64,000 nucleotides of DNA from Lathyrus oleraceus (Eukaryota > Streptophyta > Magnoliopsida > Fabales > Fabaceae), in contig NC_066583.1 in assembly GCF_024323335.1 (NCBI RefSeq), forward strand, positions 359,172,377 to 359,236,376. The letters run 5' to 3'. Positions within the stretch are counted from its first letter, which is position 1; every line of letters starts with the position of its first letter. Position numbers and translations under genes: made by a program. Below are positions 35,553 to 47,683 of this stretch, piece by piece. A model generated the notes under the pieces. The model was not told the DNA's origin and did not search any database. It saw nothing but the letters and a program-made list of their open reading frames with translations.

Positions 35553-37277
35553 TGTTGATTCCTTAGGATTGGCATTAATTTTAGAAAACAAATAATGTAA
35601 TCATCTCTGTTGTTTTAATATGTTGGGTTGAAGAAATTCAACATCTGGACCAACATGTCATGTACGATGTCACGACATCAGGTCTGTGACATCGCACATG
35701 TGTAGGAAACTGAATTAATTAATTCAGTATATGTCATGGGATCGGCAAGGATATCTGGTGAATATCCTAACTCCCATGTGGAGGTCTTGAAGACTAAATC
35801 AGAATATATATAGGCTCTAAACATGGAGATATATATGGAGAGAGTTTAGGAACTTGAAGACCTTGTTTGTAGCAGAATTTTTCTGCTGAAGTTGCAACAG
35901 CAAAGAACAAGTCTGCTGCAATTTTCTGAAGGCCCAAATCCAGTTGGGTGATTAGGTTATAAATAGCTGATTGTAATCTAGTTTTTGTAAGCCTCTTAGA
36001 ATGAATTTTTAGGGGTGTGTGTAAGGTAAACCTCCCAATCTGTGGGAAGGTTACCATGTGTTTCTCAGTGGTAAAACCTGAGAGTGTTTGTAACTCGAAG
36101 CCTGTAGGCAAGAGTGATTTTGTTCTTGAATGAAGCTGTGAAGCAAGTTCAAGGTGTGGTAACATTACATTGTATTTGTAGTGATAGGAATGGAAACTGG
36201 AGGTTTCTATCTAGGAGTTCCTAGGTATAGATTGCATTGGGTAGGGATTAAGTGATGAGTTGTAAACGGGTGAGTTTAACTCTGAATTGATACTGCTAAT
36301 AGTGGATCTTCTTCCTGGCTTGGTAGCCCCCAGATGTAGGTCATGTTGGACTGAACTGGGTTAACAACTTCCTGTGTTTGTTTTTCCTTCTGTATGATAT
36401 AATCATGTCTGCCATAACTAAGCTAGGATTCCAGTCTGTTCATCAAGATAATAGCAGACCTGATACATAGCCTTCTGTTGGAATGTCAATCAGAATGTTT
36501 TGACATTCATCAACAACAGCACATACTGTTTAATAAGCTGATGATTTCAGTTCAGTATGTAGTGAAGTCTGGAGTTCAAAAGCATAACAGACCTGGCCAA
36601 AAGATCATTGTGAAACTGTCAAACTGGATGTCTTGACAGTTCTTCCAGTAAGCTAATACTGAAGTAGAGACTGGTTGGTCTTTTACAGTACAGCAAATTT
36701 AGCACAGTCTGTGTTCAGGAACCAAGCAGACTTAGCATATGGTTCTGGACTTGGATGTCAAACGGAATGTTGTGACATTCACTCCTGACTGCATATGCTA
36801 CATTGTTGGATGGTTAGTTTTTCTGTTTCAGGATTTTTCTCAGGCTATTCTTCAGGAATCCACCAGCTGATCTAAAATCTAGGAAACTAACAACTAAGCT
36901 ACAATTAATGAACCTGGCAAATAATCTATTTGTTAGCTCCTTAATAAGTGGAGATTAGTTTAACTTGTTACAACCTTTAATTTAGGAAATACAAGTACAT
37001 GACCAACAAACTGGAACAATGTAACAGATAATGTCCATAACAGGATTGAGACATCTTGCTGATATCTGTGTAGGAAAACAACAGAAGTGAATGATAAGGT
37101 GCACATACCTAGGTGTCCCTCCATTCTAGGATGACATAGAAGGAGAGGTCGTGACACTGTGAAAAGGTGCACATTAGTACAGAGGGTAATAACTGTCTTG
37201 CTGTAATAGGTACAATGTTAGATCAGATGTCATGACTTGAAGTAGAACATCTGAATACTGACTACGCCAGAATTTCA
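35553..37277 (+). repeat. 3' LTR of element E
   Basis: 1725 bp, same length as the 5' copy and almost identical. It ends in GAATTTCA next to the target-site copy CATCC. Confidence 0.93.
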
Positions 37278-37282
37278 CATCC

Positions 37283-37330
37283 TAGTTAGGATCGGTCAAC
37301 TTTATATCCCAACAGACTTTGTGGTCATGG
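37283..37330 (+). pseudogene. pol: Athila D protease fragment between insertions E and F
   Basis: This 48-bp island reads VRIGQLYIPTDFVVM in the D frame, the known continuation after the protease core. It shows that E and F inserted separately, less than 50 bp apart. The last five bases (CATGG) are the left target-site copy of F. Confidence 0.88.
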
Positions 37331-40300
37331 TGTCGCATCCGTGAAAAACAACCGGCGGGCTAAAACAAAAACAACACAAAGTCGCCACCGTGCGTTATTT
37401 ATCCCAAAAGAGGGAAAGGAAACGCTCAGAGTAAACCTGGGAAAAGCAAGGTCTCGCGACCAAAGAGAAAGGGTACCGGAGTCGGTTACGCAAGGGGAAG
37501 GTATTAGCACCCCTCACGTCCGTCGTACTCGACGGGATCCACGTTCTAAAGAAAGAAAAGGTTGCTAAACGAACACATCACACACACACACACCGAAACA
37601 ACACAGGTGGGGTTAAGAGGAAGAGGGCTCGCTAGGACATCGCGTCCTATGCCTACGTATCTCGTCTGGAACGAGAATCAGAGATGCCGTAGTTCGGCTC
37701 ACGCACGCCAAACAAATAAACACAAACACATGCAAACATCGAGCCTGACTGCCAATCACTGGACTTACATCAGCATCCGAACCAAACACACACAAAAAGG
37801 TAAACGTGGAGCCCGAACGCCAATCAATGGACTTACATCGGCATCCGAACCAAACACACGCATACTGGAACCCGAATGCCACTCTATGGACTTACATCAG
37901 CTTCCAAGCACACAACAACCAAACAAGTTAATAGGGAGTCGGGAACTCGAGCCTATAACCGTCAAGCACACACACAAAAAGAAAAAAAAGTGCCCAGAGA
38001 GACCTCGCACGGTCTCCTGCCTACATACCTCGTCTGGAACGAGGATCAGGGCGATGTAGTTCCCCTGAACGGGAAAGAAAATCTAGCCAGAAACCAAGGG
38101 GAGACACACTACCAGGGAGCTGTACTCGAGCCTAGTGTTATCATGCATCATTGCCCTATGTTGTGGTTTCTACCTACTTGCACAACAGCAAGCTAATCCT
38201 ATCCAGGAAGAAAGCAAGCATGCAAGCATCAATCAAAATAAAACAAACATTTCACATAGCACACACTATATCCAGTCAAGTGAGGCTCAAACAAGGGTGG
38301 ACTGCCGAGGCAAGTCATCTGTACAAGGTAGTATTCGCTCTTAACCTTGCCATTGAGAGGCTAAGGTGAAGCTGATGAGAGGTGAGTGAAGATTAGACTT
38401 CACAGCTCTTATCCCTGATCAGGGAGAGCTTCAGAAAAAGGAGCGTGGGTCCAGAATGGAGGGACCCTTCTACGCTCAAGACTCTGACACAACTGTACAA
38501 AGTACAAGATCTTGGGTTTGTGCCCCAATGCATCTACACAGTGGTGTGAGCAGAGGGACGACTCAACAGAATAGCGGGGGATAGATTGCATATCCCTTGG
38601 GTTCCGCCAATTGCCTCATAGAGGTCTTTACCTGCTTGGCACAAAAGTAAACAATCACAATCATCGCCTCTTAAGGAGGACTTCAGACAGTTGCCTGGCT
38701 AAATAACAAGCCAGGTCTTCCAGACTACATGAAGACAAGAGAGTCTACCTCAACTGGTTTATACAACCAAACAGCAGCAAGCAAGTTCTTAAAGAACTGT
38801 AAGCGACTAAATGTACCTGAAATCAATCAAGTATCATCAGTACTCAGACAAACCAACAATAAACAGCAAAAGTCAATCTATACAGACAACACAAGTTAAT
38901 GCACACAAGTGCAAGCCATGAGCTCAAACTCAAGCATCAAAACTACAACACAAAACAAGTTAGTTTACAACATCAAACAAATTCAATTTGCAACTTGCAT
39001 TTATCTCCTTAAGCCTTTTGCATTTCAACCTGAAAATCCAAACCAAATGTGAGAAACTAGACCACTAGGCCAAGCCTAGGGTCCAAAGGAGATGAAAAAC
39101 TTAAAACAGCAAGTGAAATTTATCCAAAATCTCATTCAAACAAATTAGAAGCAAATGCAATTGGTCCCATGCTCATATCAATCACCATTATCATTTCATG
39201 CACAATTTAGTATCAAACATGCAATTTGCAACTCCAAATGACCAAACAGAACTATCTCAATCAAAAGCATACCAAAACAGTTCAATTAATTCCACAAAAA
39301 TTCACAACTAAACAGGACACATTCAATGAATAGCATGTCAATTTTCAGCTCAATTGGACAAAAGGAAGTAGGTCAATGAAAATCAAGAAGTCCAGACACA
39401 TTTATACAAGCCAAAACAAGGCATCCAAACAAGCATTAATTTCCATAAATCATAAAACAGTGACAACAATTAAGAAATGAATAGGATCAAAACCACAATG
39501 TCCTATAATGTGTCTACAATCCCCATGTCAAATTTCATCTTTATCCAATACACCATGAGAATTTCACAAATGAATTACCAACATGTGTCACACAATGTCA
39601 CCAAATGACCACACAGGGAAGAAAATTATCAATCAATTAGAAAATGCCATCAACAATTCCAGAAAAATTCACATGTAATCTTGACATATCAATGATCATG
39701 CACACAAAATTTCAGCTAAATTCAACATTCCTAAGCATTTTAAATAAAACCATGAAGTTGACCTAGCTTGGTGTGACACAAATTGTCACACCTCTAATCG
39801 AAAATTCATATCCACTTCACCAAGTATCCAAAAATCATAAACTCTACATGAAAATCACCATCAACATGTCCAGAACAAGCACAAAAAATTTCATCCATTT
39901 ATGTGAAAGCATCATCATTTCATGAGAGATATGGCATGGCATACACAAATGTGACAACATCCAACAAACCCTAGGCCAATTAATTTTCTACACGTGCAAA
40001 AATTCCACAAAAATCATGATAAAATTCTACACATTACAAGAAGAAAAATGCAAAAAATCTCACTAAAATTGGATAAGTTTTGAGGTCTCTATGAATTTTC
40101 TAAGTTCATGGCATCAAATGAAAATAAAACAAGAGAAAGAAAATGAAATGATAATAATTAAATGTAGCAGTGGCAATTTTGTAATATTTAAACGCCAGGC
40201 AAAAACGGCGTTGTTTCAAACACACGCCATGGCGCCTTCTCATTGGTCCAGAGGCGCGCCAAACACAATTTCAAAATGGAAAACGAAGAAACTGGATCAA

Positions 40301-42259
40301 ACACACGTTTTGGCCTCGTTCTTGAAGCGCTCATCTCCAGAATTGGCAGAAAATCATCATGAACAAAAATCAACCAAAAGCATCATGCCATATATCAAAA
40401 TCACCAGTGAATCACGTACATCACGAATACGTAACTTGTTTAACCTAACTCTCCCTATGCTATGCGAATCGATCAAAAGAAGTTTGCTCCTCAAAGGTTC
40501 AAATCCAGATTTCTCTCACCTCACTCAACCAAATCAAAAACTAAAAGCATCATGTTCATCTACATTGAAAGACCTACAAAACGCACATAACAATTCACGC
40601 AATGATGAGATTCGAAAAAACACCTTGTGATTATGGCAGTGGAGAATCCGCTTGTTTCCACGTGTAAAAGCTCCAAACAGATGAAGAACAATGCTCAGGA
40701 AAGTGATTACAACCAGTGGTTTAGCTCAACACAGCTTCAGCTTCGAGAATCATCAAAGTGCCATAGAAATGCAAGTTTTGGACAGTCATGATTTTGAAGT
40801 CTTTGGCCACGAATTCCTCAAACAGATGTAGAACAAAGCTTGTGGAAGATGAATCAAGAAGAATTATGCAATTTGATGAAGATTTGGTGAAGTTTTGATC
40901 AAAAATGCTTGATGAGATTTGAGAGGGTTTTGCAATTTTGGAGGGAAAAACAGTTATGGATCTTGAGAATTGTGATTGTGTTTTGCATTTCTGTTACAAT
41001 TAACCATTTATACCAATGCCTTAATCACCTTGTTAATCCCAATTATCAAAATTGGAATGGATTAGTGTTAATGAATTTCTTAATGCAAGGGCAAAAGTGA
41101 CCTTTCCAAATTGTGCACTATGACAGCTCATGACAGTTCACACAACTTCTAAATGATATTTGGAGTGTGTTGGAATGGTTCTCATGTCCAAATTCCTTGT
41201 AAATCTCAAATTCACTATGCCACACCAAAAATACACTTAAATCCACTTGAAATTTGACTTTTTGCATTGACCATTTTTGATGAATTTGGACCATACACCA
41301 TGAAAGTACATGTGAAATGGGGTTTTCTCATAAAAAGATCATCCATTTTGGACATTCCATGTGAAAGTTATGCCGCTTTGATTATAGGCCTTTTTGGAAA
41401 ATGAATGGACCATAACTTGTCAACCATACATGGGAATTTCAAGTTCTTGGACTTTTTAGAAAGGTGAGAACAAGATCTACAACTTTCATTTTGAACAAAA
41501 TTCCATTTGAAGCTTTTTTGGACATGTAATTTTGTGGTGAAAAACTTTCCATTTTTGGAAACTTTCATTACAAGTCACTTTCCATTTTTGACAACTTTTC
41601 CCCTGACTTTATTTTCTTCATTCTTGAGCTTTGACATGTCAAATGAAACTTGTTTCAACATGAATGAAGTGTATCCAACTCTCTCCCACCTCCAAATCCA
41701 TAAAATCAAGCACAGTTGACCACAGTTGACTTTGCCAGCTGACAGATGAATTTGGCAATGCACTGATCAAGTTGAGCCTCAATCCTCTGATGAAATGGCT
41801 AAAGGGTGAAACCCTAGCTTCCATAAGCTCAATATAATCACATTATGATCCCCATATCCATTGTAGACCCCATCTCCTTGCCATGCCCTAATTGGCCCAA
41901 TGCAACTGATTAGGGTTGACCAGTGGTCAAAACCCTAATCTCAAGGTATCTGATCAATCTTCTGAATCTCCTGGATGATAACAAAACCATGATGATGATG
42001 ATGTATCATTTCAACCAAGATCAAGACCAATCTCCTTGAGAAACCCTAATTTGGACCACAACCCTCAGACAGTTAATGATCCAGTCCAATGAAACCCTAG
42101 CTTGCACCATGACCTCTTCATCTTCTGATCAAGACTTAGGAGGATGCCTTGCACAATGTAACCACATGATATGAAATATGCAATGCCTAATGACCTAAAA
42201 ATGATATGCAATATGTTAAGCCAGTCCCAAGAGAGGAGGGCAAATTTTGAGGTGTTACA
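37331..42259 (-). mobile_element. Element F: solo LTR of an Ogre-like element
   Basis: One 4929-bp LTR, TGTCGCATCC...GGTGTTACA, with perfect flanking duplications CATGG (37326-37330 and 42260-42264) and no internal region. This is the product expected from recombination between the two LTRs of one element. On the minus strand it begins TGTAACACCTCAAAATTTGC, similar to LTR I (63264 on) and related to LTR B. A TATA box (TATAAAT, minus) lies at 41006-41012. No coding region is supported in it. Confidence 0.92.
37741..37915. repeat. Three imperfect tandem copies in solo LTR F
   Basis: Copies starting at 37741, 37809 and 37868 share GA(G/A)CC(T/C)GA(A/C)TGCCA and TGGACTTACATC. They lie near the 3' end of the LTR. 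Confidence 0.7.
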
Positions 42260-42264
42260 CATGG

Positions 42265-43500
42265 ATATCAAAGAAGACGAAGATATCCCTATCCTTTTAG
42301 GTAGACCATTCTTATCAACAGTCGGAGCTATAATAGATGTTAAAAGAGGAAAATTAACCTTCGAAATAGGGGATGAAAAGATCGAGTTCATTCTTTCAAA
42401 ATTCCTGATAGCACCAATTCTAGGAGACGCATGTTATTCGATCGATATCATAGATGAATGCATAAGGGAATTTGATCGAGGAGAACCCGTGATCGAACCA
42501 TTTTCAAACCCGAATGAAAAGGATGACGAGATAGAGAAAACGGAACCTCACACTAACGAATGTTTGGATCTTACACCAGGCCTTTCACCAAATTCTCAAA
42601 AACCAGCTCAAGAACTTAAGGAACTACCCAAGAACCTAAGATATGAGTTTTTGGATAAAGAAATGAACCGCCCAGTAATAGTTAGTGCCACCTTAAACCA
42701 AGACGAGACGAATCGACTCTTGAATGTTTTAAGAAGATACCCCTCTGCCTTAGGGTACAACATCTCTGATTTAAAAGGTATAAGCCCATCCGTGTGTATG
42801 CATAGGATCTCACTAGAGGAGGATTCAAAACCTTCCAGAGAACATCAGAGACGAATCAACCCTGTAATGAACGAGGTTGTAAAGAAGGAAGTCCTTAAAT
42901 TGCTGGAAGCTGGTATAATCTATCAGATTTCCGATAGTAAATGGGTAAGTCCTGTACATGTGGTACCCAAAAAAGGAGGCATCACAGCCGTGCAGAACGA
43001 GAAGGGCGAGCATGTAGCTAAATGCATAGAAGGCGGATGGTGTATGTGCATAGCTTATAGGAAGCTCAATAAGGCAACTAGGAAAGACCATTTCCCCCTT
43101 CCATTCATAGACCAAATGCTTGAGCGTCTTGCCAGACACTCTTACTTTTGTTATCTGGATGGATATTCTGGATTTTCCAAATACCCATACACCCCGAGGA
43201 TCGAGAGAAAACAACCTTTACCTGTCCTTACGAAACGTTTGCTTACAGACGAATGCCGTTTGGACTCTGTAATACGCCAGTTACTTTCCAATGTTGTATG
43301 ATGTCAATCTTCGCAGATTATCTCGACGGAATTATGGAAGTATTTATGGACGATTTCTCGGTGTGTGGGTTAGACTTTGAAGAATGCCTCATTAACCTTG
43401 AGAAAATCCTAGAGAGATGCGTAGAAGTTAACCTTGTGTTAAACTGGGAGAAGTGCCATTTTATGGTTAAAGAAGGCATAGTGTTAGGGCATATAATATC
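42265..43500 (+). pseudogene. pol: Athila D protease end and reverse transcriptase
   Basis: Resumes after F at DIKEDEDIPILLGRPF. RT is clear from VLKLLEAGIIYQISDSKWVS to the catalytic FMDD (43343-43354). A frameshift near 43185 moves reading from 42265-43300 to 43148-43516. A short stretch is missing near 43500, after VLGHIIS. Motifs YLDGYSGF, MPFGLCNTPVTFQ and NWEKCHFMV are the expected RT blocks. Confidence 0.9.
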
Positions 43501-43501
43501 G

Positions 43502-44118
43502 ACCAAGCAAAGATAGAAGTTATAGAAAACCTTAACCCTCCTAAGACAGTTAGAGAAGTCCGTAGTTTTCTTGGACACGCCGGTTTCTACCGACGCTTCA
43601 TCAAAGATTTCTCTAAAATAACAAAACCCCTGACCAGCCTTCTGATGAAAGACATTGAATTCGTTTTCGATGAAAAATGTATCGAAGCCTTTAATCAGTT
43701 GAAACAAGCACTAATTTCAGCATCCATTCTACAAACTCCGGATTGGACTAAACCCTTCGAAATAATGTGTGATGCTAGCGATTTCGCTATAGGAGCTGTT
43801 TTAGGGCAAAGAAAAGATAAGAAACTACATGTAATATATTACGCTAGTAGAACCCTAGATACCGCTCAACTAAATTATACAACAACAAAAAAGGAACTCC
43901 TAGCTGTAGTTTTCGCAATCAATAAATTTAGGTCTTATCTTGTAGGATCTAAGATTATAGTCTATACAGACCATGCAGTTATCCGTTACCTTCTAAGCAA
44001 AAAGGATGCAAAACTTAGATTACTCAGATGGATCCTTTTGCTACAAGAATTCGACTTAGATATTAGAGACAAAAAAGGAACAGAAAACGTAGTTGCTGGC
44101 CATCTTTCCAGACTATAG
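43502..44118 (+). pseudogene. pol: Athila D RNase H
   Basis: From [20 protein letters not shown], through the tether [16 protein letters not shown], to RNase H with [50 protein letters not shown] and [11 protein letters not shown]. The end VVAGHLSRL has Gly where Asp is usual (DHLSRL). A TAG at 44116 ends the open stretch; the frame continues into integrase. Confidence 0.9.
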
Positions 44119-45477
44119 CATTTGAAGCCATACCATTTACCTATAAATGATGATTTCACCTATGACAGATTGATAACTAAGTTAGATACCGTTCCCCTTA
44201 AACCTAATAGAGACAACCATGGGACAGTTTCAGAAATTAGCAGAGTACCATGGTACGCTGATTTTGTGAACTATCTAGCCGTTGATATCGTACCATCTGA
44301 CCTCAACTATCAACAGAAGAAGAAGTTCTTTAAAGATATAAGACATTTTTATTGGGACGAACCACTCCTTTTCAAAAGAGGAACGGATAACATCTTCCGA
44401 TGTTGCATCCCGGAAGAAGAAGTCAGAAATATCATAGAGCATTGTCACTCTTCGCCCTATGGCGGACATTCAAGCACATCCAAGACATACGCTAAGATCC
44501 TTCAAGATGGTCTTTATTGGCCAACATTATGGCGTGATGTCCATGCTTATATTATCCAATGTGACCGGTGCCGGCGCGCTGGAAACATCTCAAGACGTGA
44601 CGAAATGCCTTTGAAGAACATCCAAGAAGTAGAACTATTTGACGTTTGGGGTATTGATTTCATGGGACCTTTTCCATCTTCGTTGGGAAACAAGTACATT
44701 TTGGTAGACGTTGACTATGAGTCCAAATGGATAGAAGCTATAGGCGCACCCACCAACGACACAAGAGTAGTCACCAAGATGTTCTAGAATAATATTTTTC
44801 CCAGATTTGGAGTACCACGACTTGTCATAAGTGATGGTAGATCACATTTTATATCTAGGATATTTGATAAACTCTTAAGGAAATATGGAGTGAAACACAG
44901 AGTAGCAACACCATATCATCCCCAGACTAATGGTCAAGTGGAAGTATCTAATAGAGAGATTAAGCAGATCTTGGAGAAAACTGTTTCAATATCCATAAAA
45001 GATTTGTCTGAAAAGCTAACAGAAGCACTATGGGCTTACATAACTGCTTACAAAACCCCTATTGGAACTACACCATACCAGTTGGTCTACGGGAAGTCAT
45101 ACCATTTACCTTTTGAAATCAAGCACAAGGCATATTGGGCCATAAAGACCCTGAATTTGGATTACCTAGCATCTGGCAAGAAGCGAATCCTTGATATCCA
45201 CAAATTGGAGGAACTCCGCCAGAACGCTTATGAGAACGACGTTATATACAAAGAAAGAACCAAAGCATGGCATGACAAAAGGATTGTGAAAAAGGAATTT
45301 AATATAAGTGACTTTGTTCTCCTCTTCAATTCTAGATTACGACTTTTTCCAGGTAAGCTGCGTTTGAGATGGACAGACCCCTTTGAGGTTTCCAAAATCC
45401 TAAAATCTTGAGCAATTGAAATCCGGAACAATTCCTGTAATCCAATTGTGGTAAATGGACAAAGATTGAAGCAATAC
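44119..45477 (+). pseudogene. pol: Athila D integrase
   Basis: The zinc domain shows HCHSSPYGGHSS and CDRCRR. The catalytic triad is D in VWGIDFMGPF, D in VISDGRSHF and E in [10 protein letters not shown]. Stops are single TAG (44785) and TGA (near 45409) codons; otherwise the frame holds to QRLKQY, where pol ends. The C-terminal domain has no chromodomain, as expected for Athila. Confidence 0.9.
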
Positions 45478-45743
45478 TAAGGAGGTGACATCCCTACAGA
45501 ATTCCATGACCAAACTCTGATCGACCCTCCGGTTCCTACCTCTAACATATAAAGTTCGAATCGTCAAGCTAACGACGTTAAACAAGCGCTGCATGGGAGG
45601 CAACCCATGATTTCTTTTCCTTTACTTTTACTATTTCAATTTATATTTTTAGTTGTTTTATATATATGTATATCTATATGTAGACTAACAGTTATAAAAT
45701 TTGCGATTTCGGGTGTCCTCTATTTTTAACCTAACTTTTCAGG
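45478..45743 (+). other. Spacer between pol and first envelope-like ORF of D
   Basis: Non-coding, AT-rich, with TATATATATGTATATC near 45660. It could hold a promoter or splice acceptor for the downstream ORF; nothing decisive is visible. Confidence 0.5.
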
Positions 45744-46961
45744 ATGGAAAATTGTGACATTATTCCAGTAATCTTTCGTGACCCAGTTCAAGAGCAGCAC
45801 TACGCCATGCTTTCCCAGCGTCCAATGCTGCCCACCAGATATCCTGATTCGAGCTGCATGGAGGCATTAGCCATTGAGCCTAGTGTCAGGCATTTGTGCA
45901 ATCAGTTGCAATGGGATGAATATACTGATGTGATGCATGTGACTTACAGGAACCTCACTTTGGAGTTCCTGAGCTCGCTGACCTACGATCCCTATGTTGG
46001 TCACGCTAGTGATGATGGATACATTAATTTCAGGTTGTTTGGGGCAGAATACACCTTCAACCACAAGCATTTCGGTGACTTGCTTGGATTTTAGACTGCT
46101 TATGATGCTTCATCTGAGCTCCCCATGAGCTATTTCTTGAGCAGAGACGTTGAGAAGTTTTGGAGTGACATTACATGTGGAGGTAGCCCTGACCCTTCCA
46201 CCCAAATCTCTAACAATATCCATAATCCTGCTTTCAGATACTTTCAGATGATCATTGCCCACACCTTCCTAGGGAAGAGTGACCCTGATACGCATGTAAG
46301 TGCTGAAGAGATCTTCTTCATGTATTGTACCACTCAGTCACGCCCAGTAGATTGCGGAGCTTTCCTGATCGAGAGTCTCTATCTTAATGCTCGCTCCGCT
46401 GTGAGCCCTATACACATTGGAAGCACGACGACTCATATAGCTTCCTCCCTGGGACTTGATAGAAGACTATTTCACCCGACGTCTTACTGCAGCTACACCT
46501 TGATGGATATTGACTTCTGTCTGGACCGTGGCCTCATGAGGAGATCTTCCTTCCAATCGGATCAATACAGGCTCTTGATCGAGGGTGAGACTATTCACTA
46601 CTTTACTTTGCCGGAACCTCATGTAACTTGTGTTATTGATCAGGCCAACTGGGCCTACGCCATAGAAGGGCAGGGAGAGATAGTAGACGAGCCGAAAATC
46701 ACACCTATCAGAATCAAAGTCTGCACCAATAATCCAAATCTCCAGAGTCCAAGCACGCAGTCTGAACTGGTTAAGCTTCGTATGGAGGTAGCCCAGCTTC
46801 GCCAGTAGCTCGTTGACGTTGCTTTGCAGGTCGAAGTATCAGTCACCACACATGACGCTGAAACCGATATACTGAATGATGAGATCACCGACCTCCGACA
46901 CCAGATTGCAGAGCTTCGAGGATACGAAGTCGAGGAGACTCCACTATACCCTGAGCATTGA
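45744..46961 (+). pseudogene. Athila D envelope-like ORF, copy 1
   Basis: A 405-codon frame with two TAG stops (46092 and 46806). It has the ATHILA ORF-1 type sequence: LEFLSSLTY (73-81), INFRLFGAEY and DLLGF (112-116), then NNIHNPAFRYFQMIIAHT. The C-terminus looks coiled coil (LRMEVAQLRQ, ITDLRHQIAELRG). No signal peptide is visible, so calling it an envelope is tradition, not evidence. A second, related ORF follows at 47684. Confidence 0.82.
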
Positions 46962-47103
46962 TGCTATCACCAGCCGAGAGATGTCGTTTGATTTTCCTAT
47001 TTCCCGTTATTTATTATTTATGCTTTTTTTATTGTTCCTTTTGACTTTATGTTTGCTTTTTCTTTCCAAGGATCTCTCGACTCGTGAATTATTACTAACT
47101 CTT

Positions 47104-47105
<2 letters not shown>

Positions 47106-47196
<91 letters not shown>
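47106..47196. repeat. (AT)n microsatellite
   Basis: Nearly pure TA run with a single C interruption near 47180. Confidence 0.95.
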
Positions 47197-47400
47197 GCAT
47201 TATTATTATTATGTTTTTATGTCCATTTTATTTTTATTTCATTTTATCTCATTTTACTATTTTATTTTGTTTTGTCAAGCTTAAATAAAAAAGCAGCATA
47301 CGATAGAAACCTATGTGCACCCCCCTTCTTATAAAAATGAAGACAAAAAGTTGAGGCCCAAGTAGCAATGACTAAATCCGGCCCAACCAATTCCGAAGAC

Positions 47401-47435
47401 ATGGCGGGCGTCATAAGCTTCATGGCGGGCGCCAT
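47401..47435. promoter_or_regulatory. Internal GGCGGGCGCC pair before the second envelope-like ORF of D
   Basis: ATGGCGGGCGTCAT at 47401 and ATGGCGGGCGCCAT at 47422. This is the same motif and nearly the same spacing as in the LTR U3 (26321 and 26341). Confidence 0.6.
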
Positions 47436-47683
47436 GATGTCTGAAACTTTAACGGGACAAAATCCCTGATTTCACCATTTTCATCTTCTTCAACCTCTCC
47501 AAACTCATTTTCTCCTCCTCCCAACTCCACCAAAGTTCCTGAAAAATCCCAACTTTCGCATTTTAACTCCAAGCCATTACCATTTCCAAACTTCACTGAT
47601 ACATCTCTCCACCAAAAACCCACTAAAACTCCATTTTTCATTTTTTTTCCATAAATACCCATTTTTCTCTTCAATCACCATTA

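Larger units (their letters stand above)
29780..37277 (+). mobile_element. Element E: copia-like (Sirevirus-type) non-coding LTR element, LARD-like
   Basis: LTRs of 1725 bp each (TGTTGATTCC...GAATTTCA) flank a 4048-bp internal region. The target-site duplication is CATCC (29775-29779 and 37278-37282). It has a tRNA-Met primer site and a polypurine tract. No frame in the interior shows gag, protease, integrase or RT motifs, so it must borrow proteins. GGGGGAG tracts inside (32731, 34434, 34692, 35161, 35542) recall Sireviruses. Five differences between the LTRs were found by eye, so insertion is recent. Confidence 0.9.
46962..47683 (+). other. Spacer between the two envelope-like ORFs of D
   Basis: Non-coding. 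It has the TA microsatellite (47106-47196) and a pair of ATGGCGGGCG sites (47401 and 47422, 21 bp apart) that match the palindrome pair of the D LTRs. An ATAAATA (47651-47657) lies shortly before the second ORF. Confidence 0.7.

Noticed and set aside
37562..38344. Overlapping plus-strand ORFs near CA-rich repeats in LTR F
   Set aside because: Driven by tandem repeats and CA runs; three frames overlap and none has a known motif.
40091..40630. A 179-codon plus-strand ORF in solo LTR F
   Set aside because: Opposite to LTR transcription and without recognisable domain; likely chance in AT-rich sequence.
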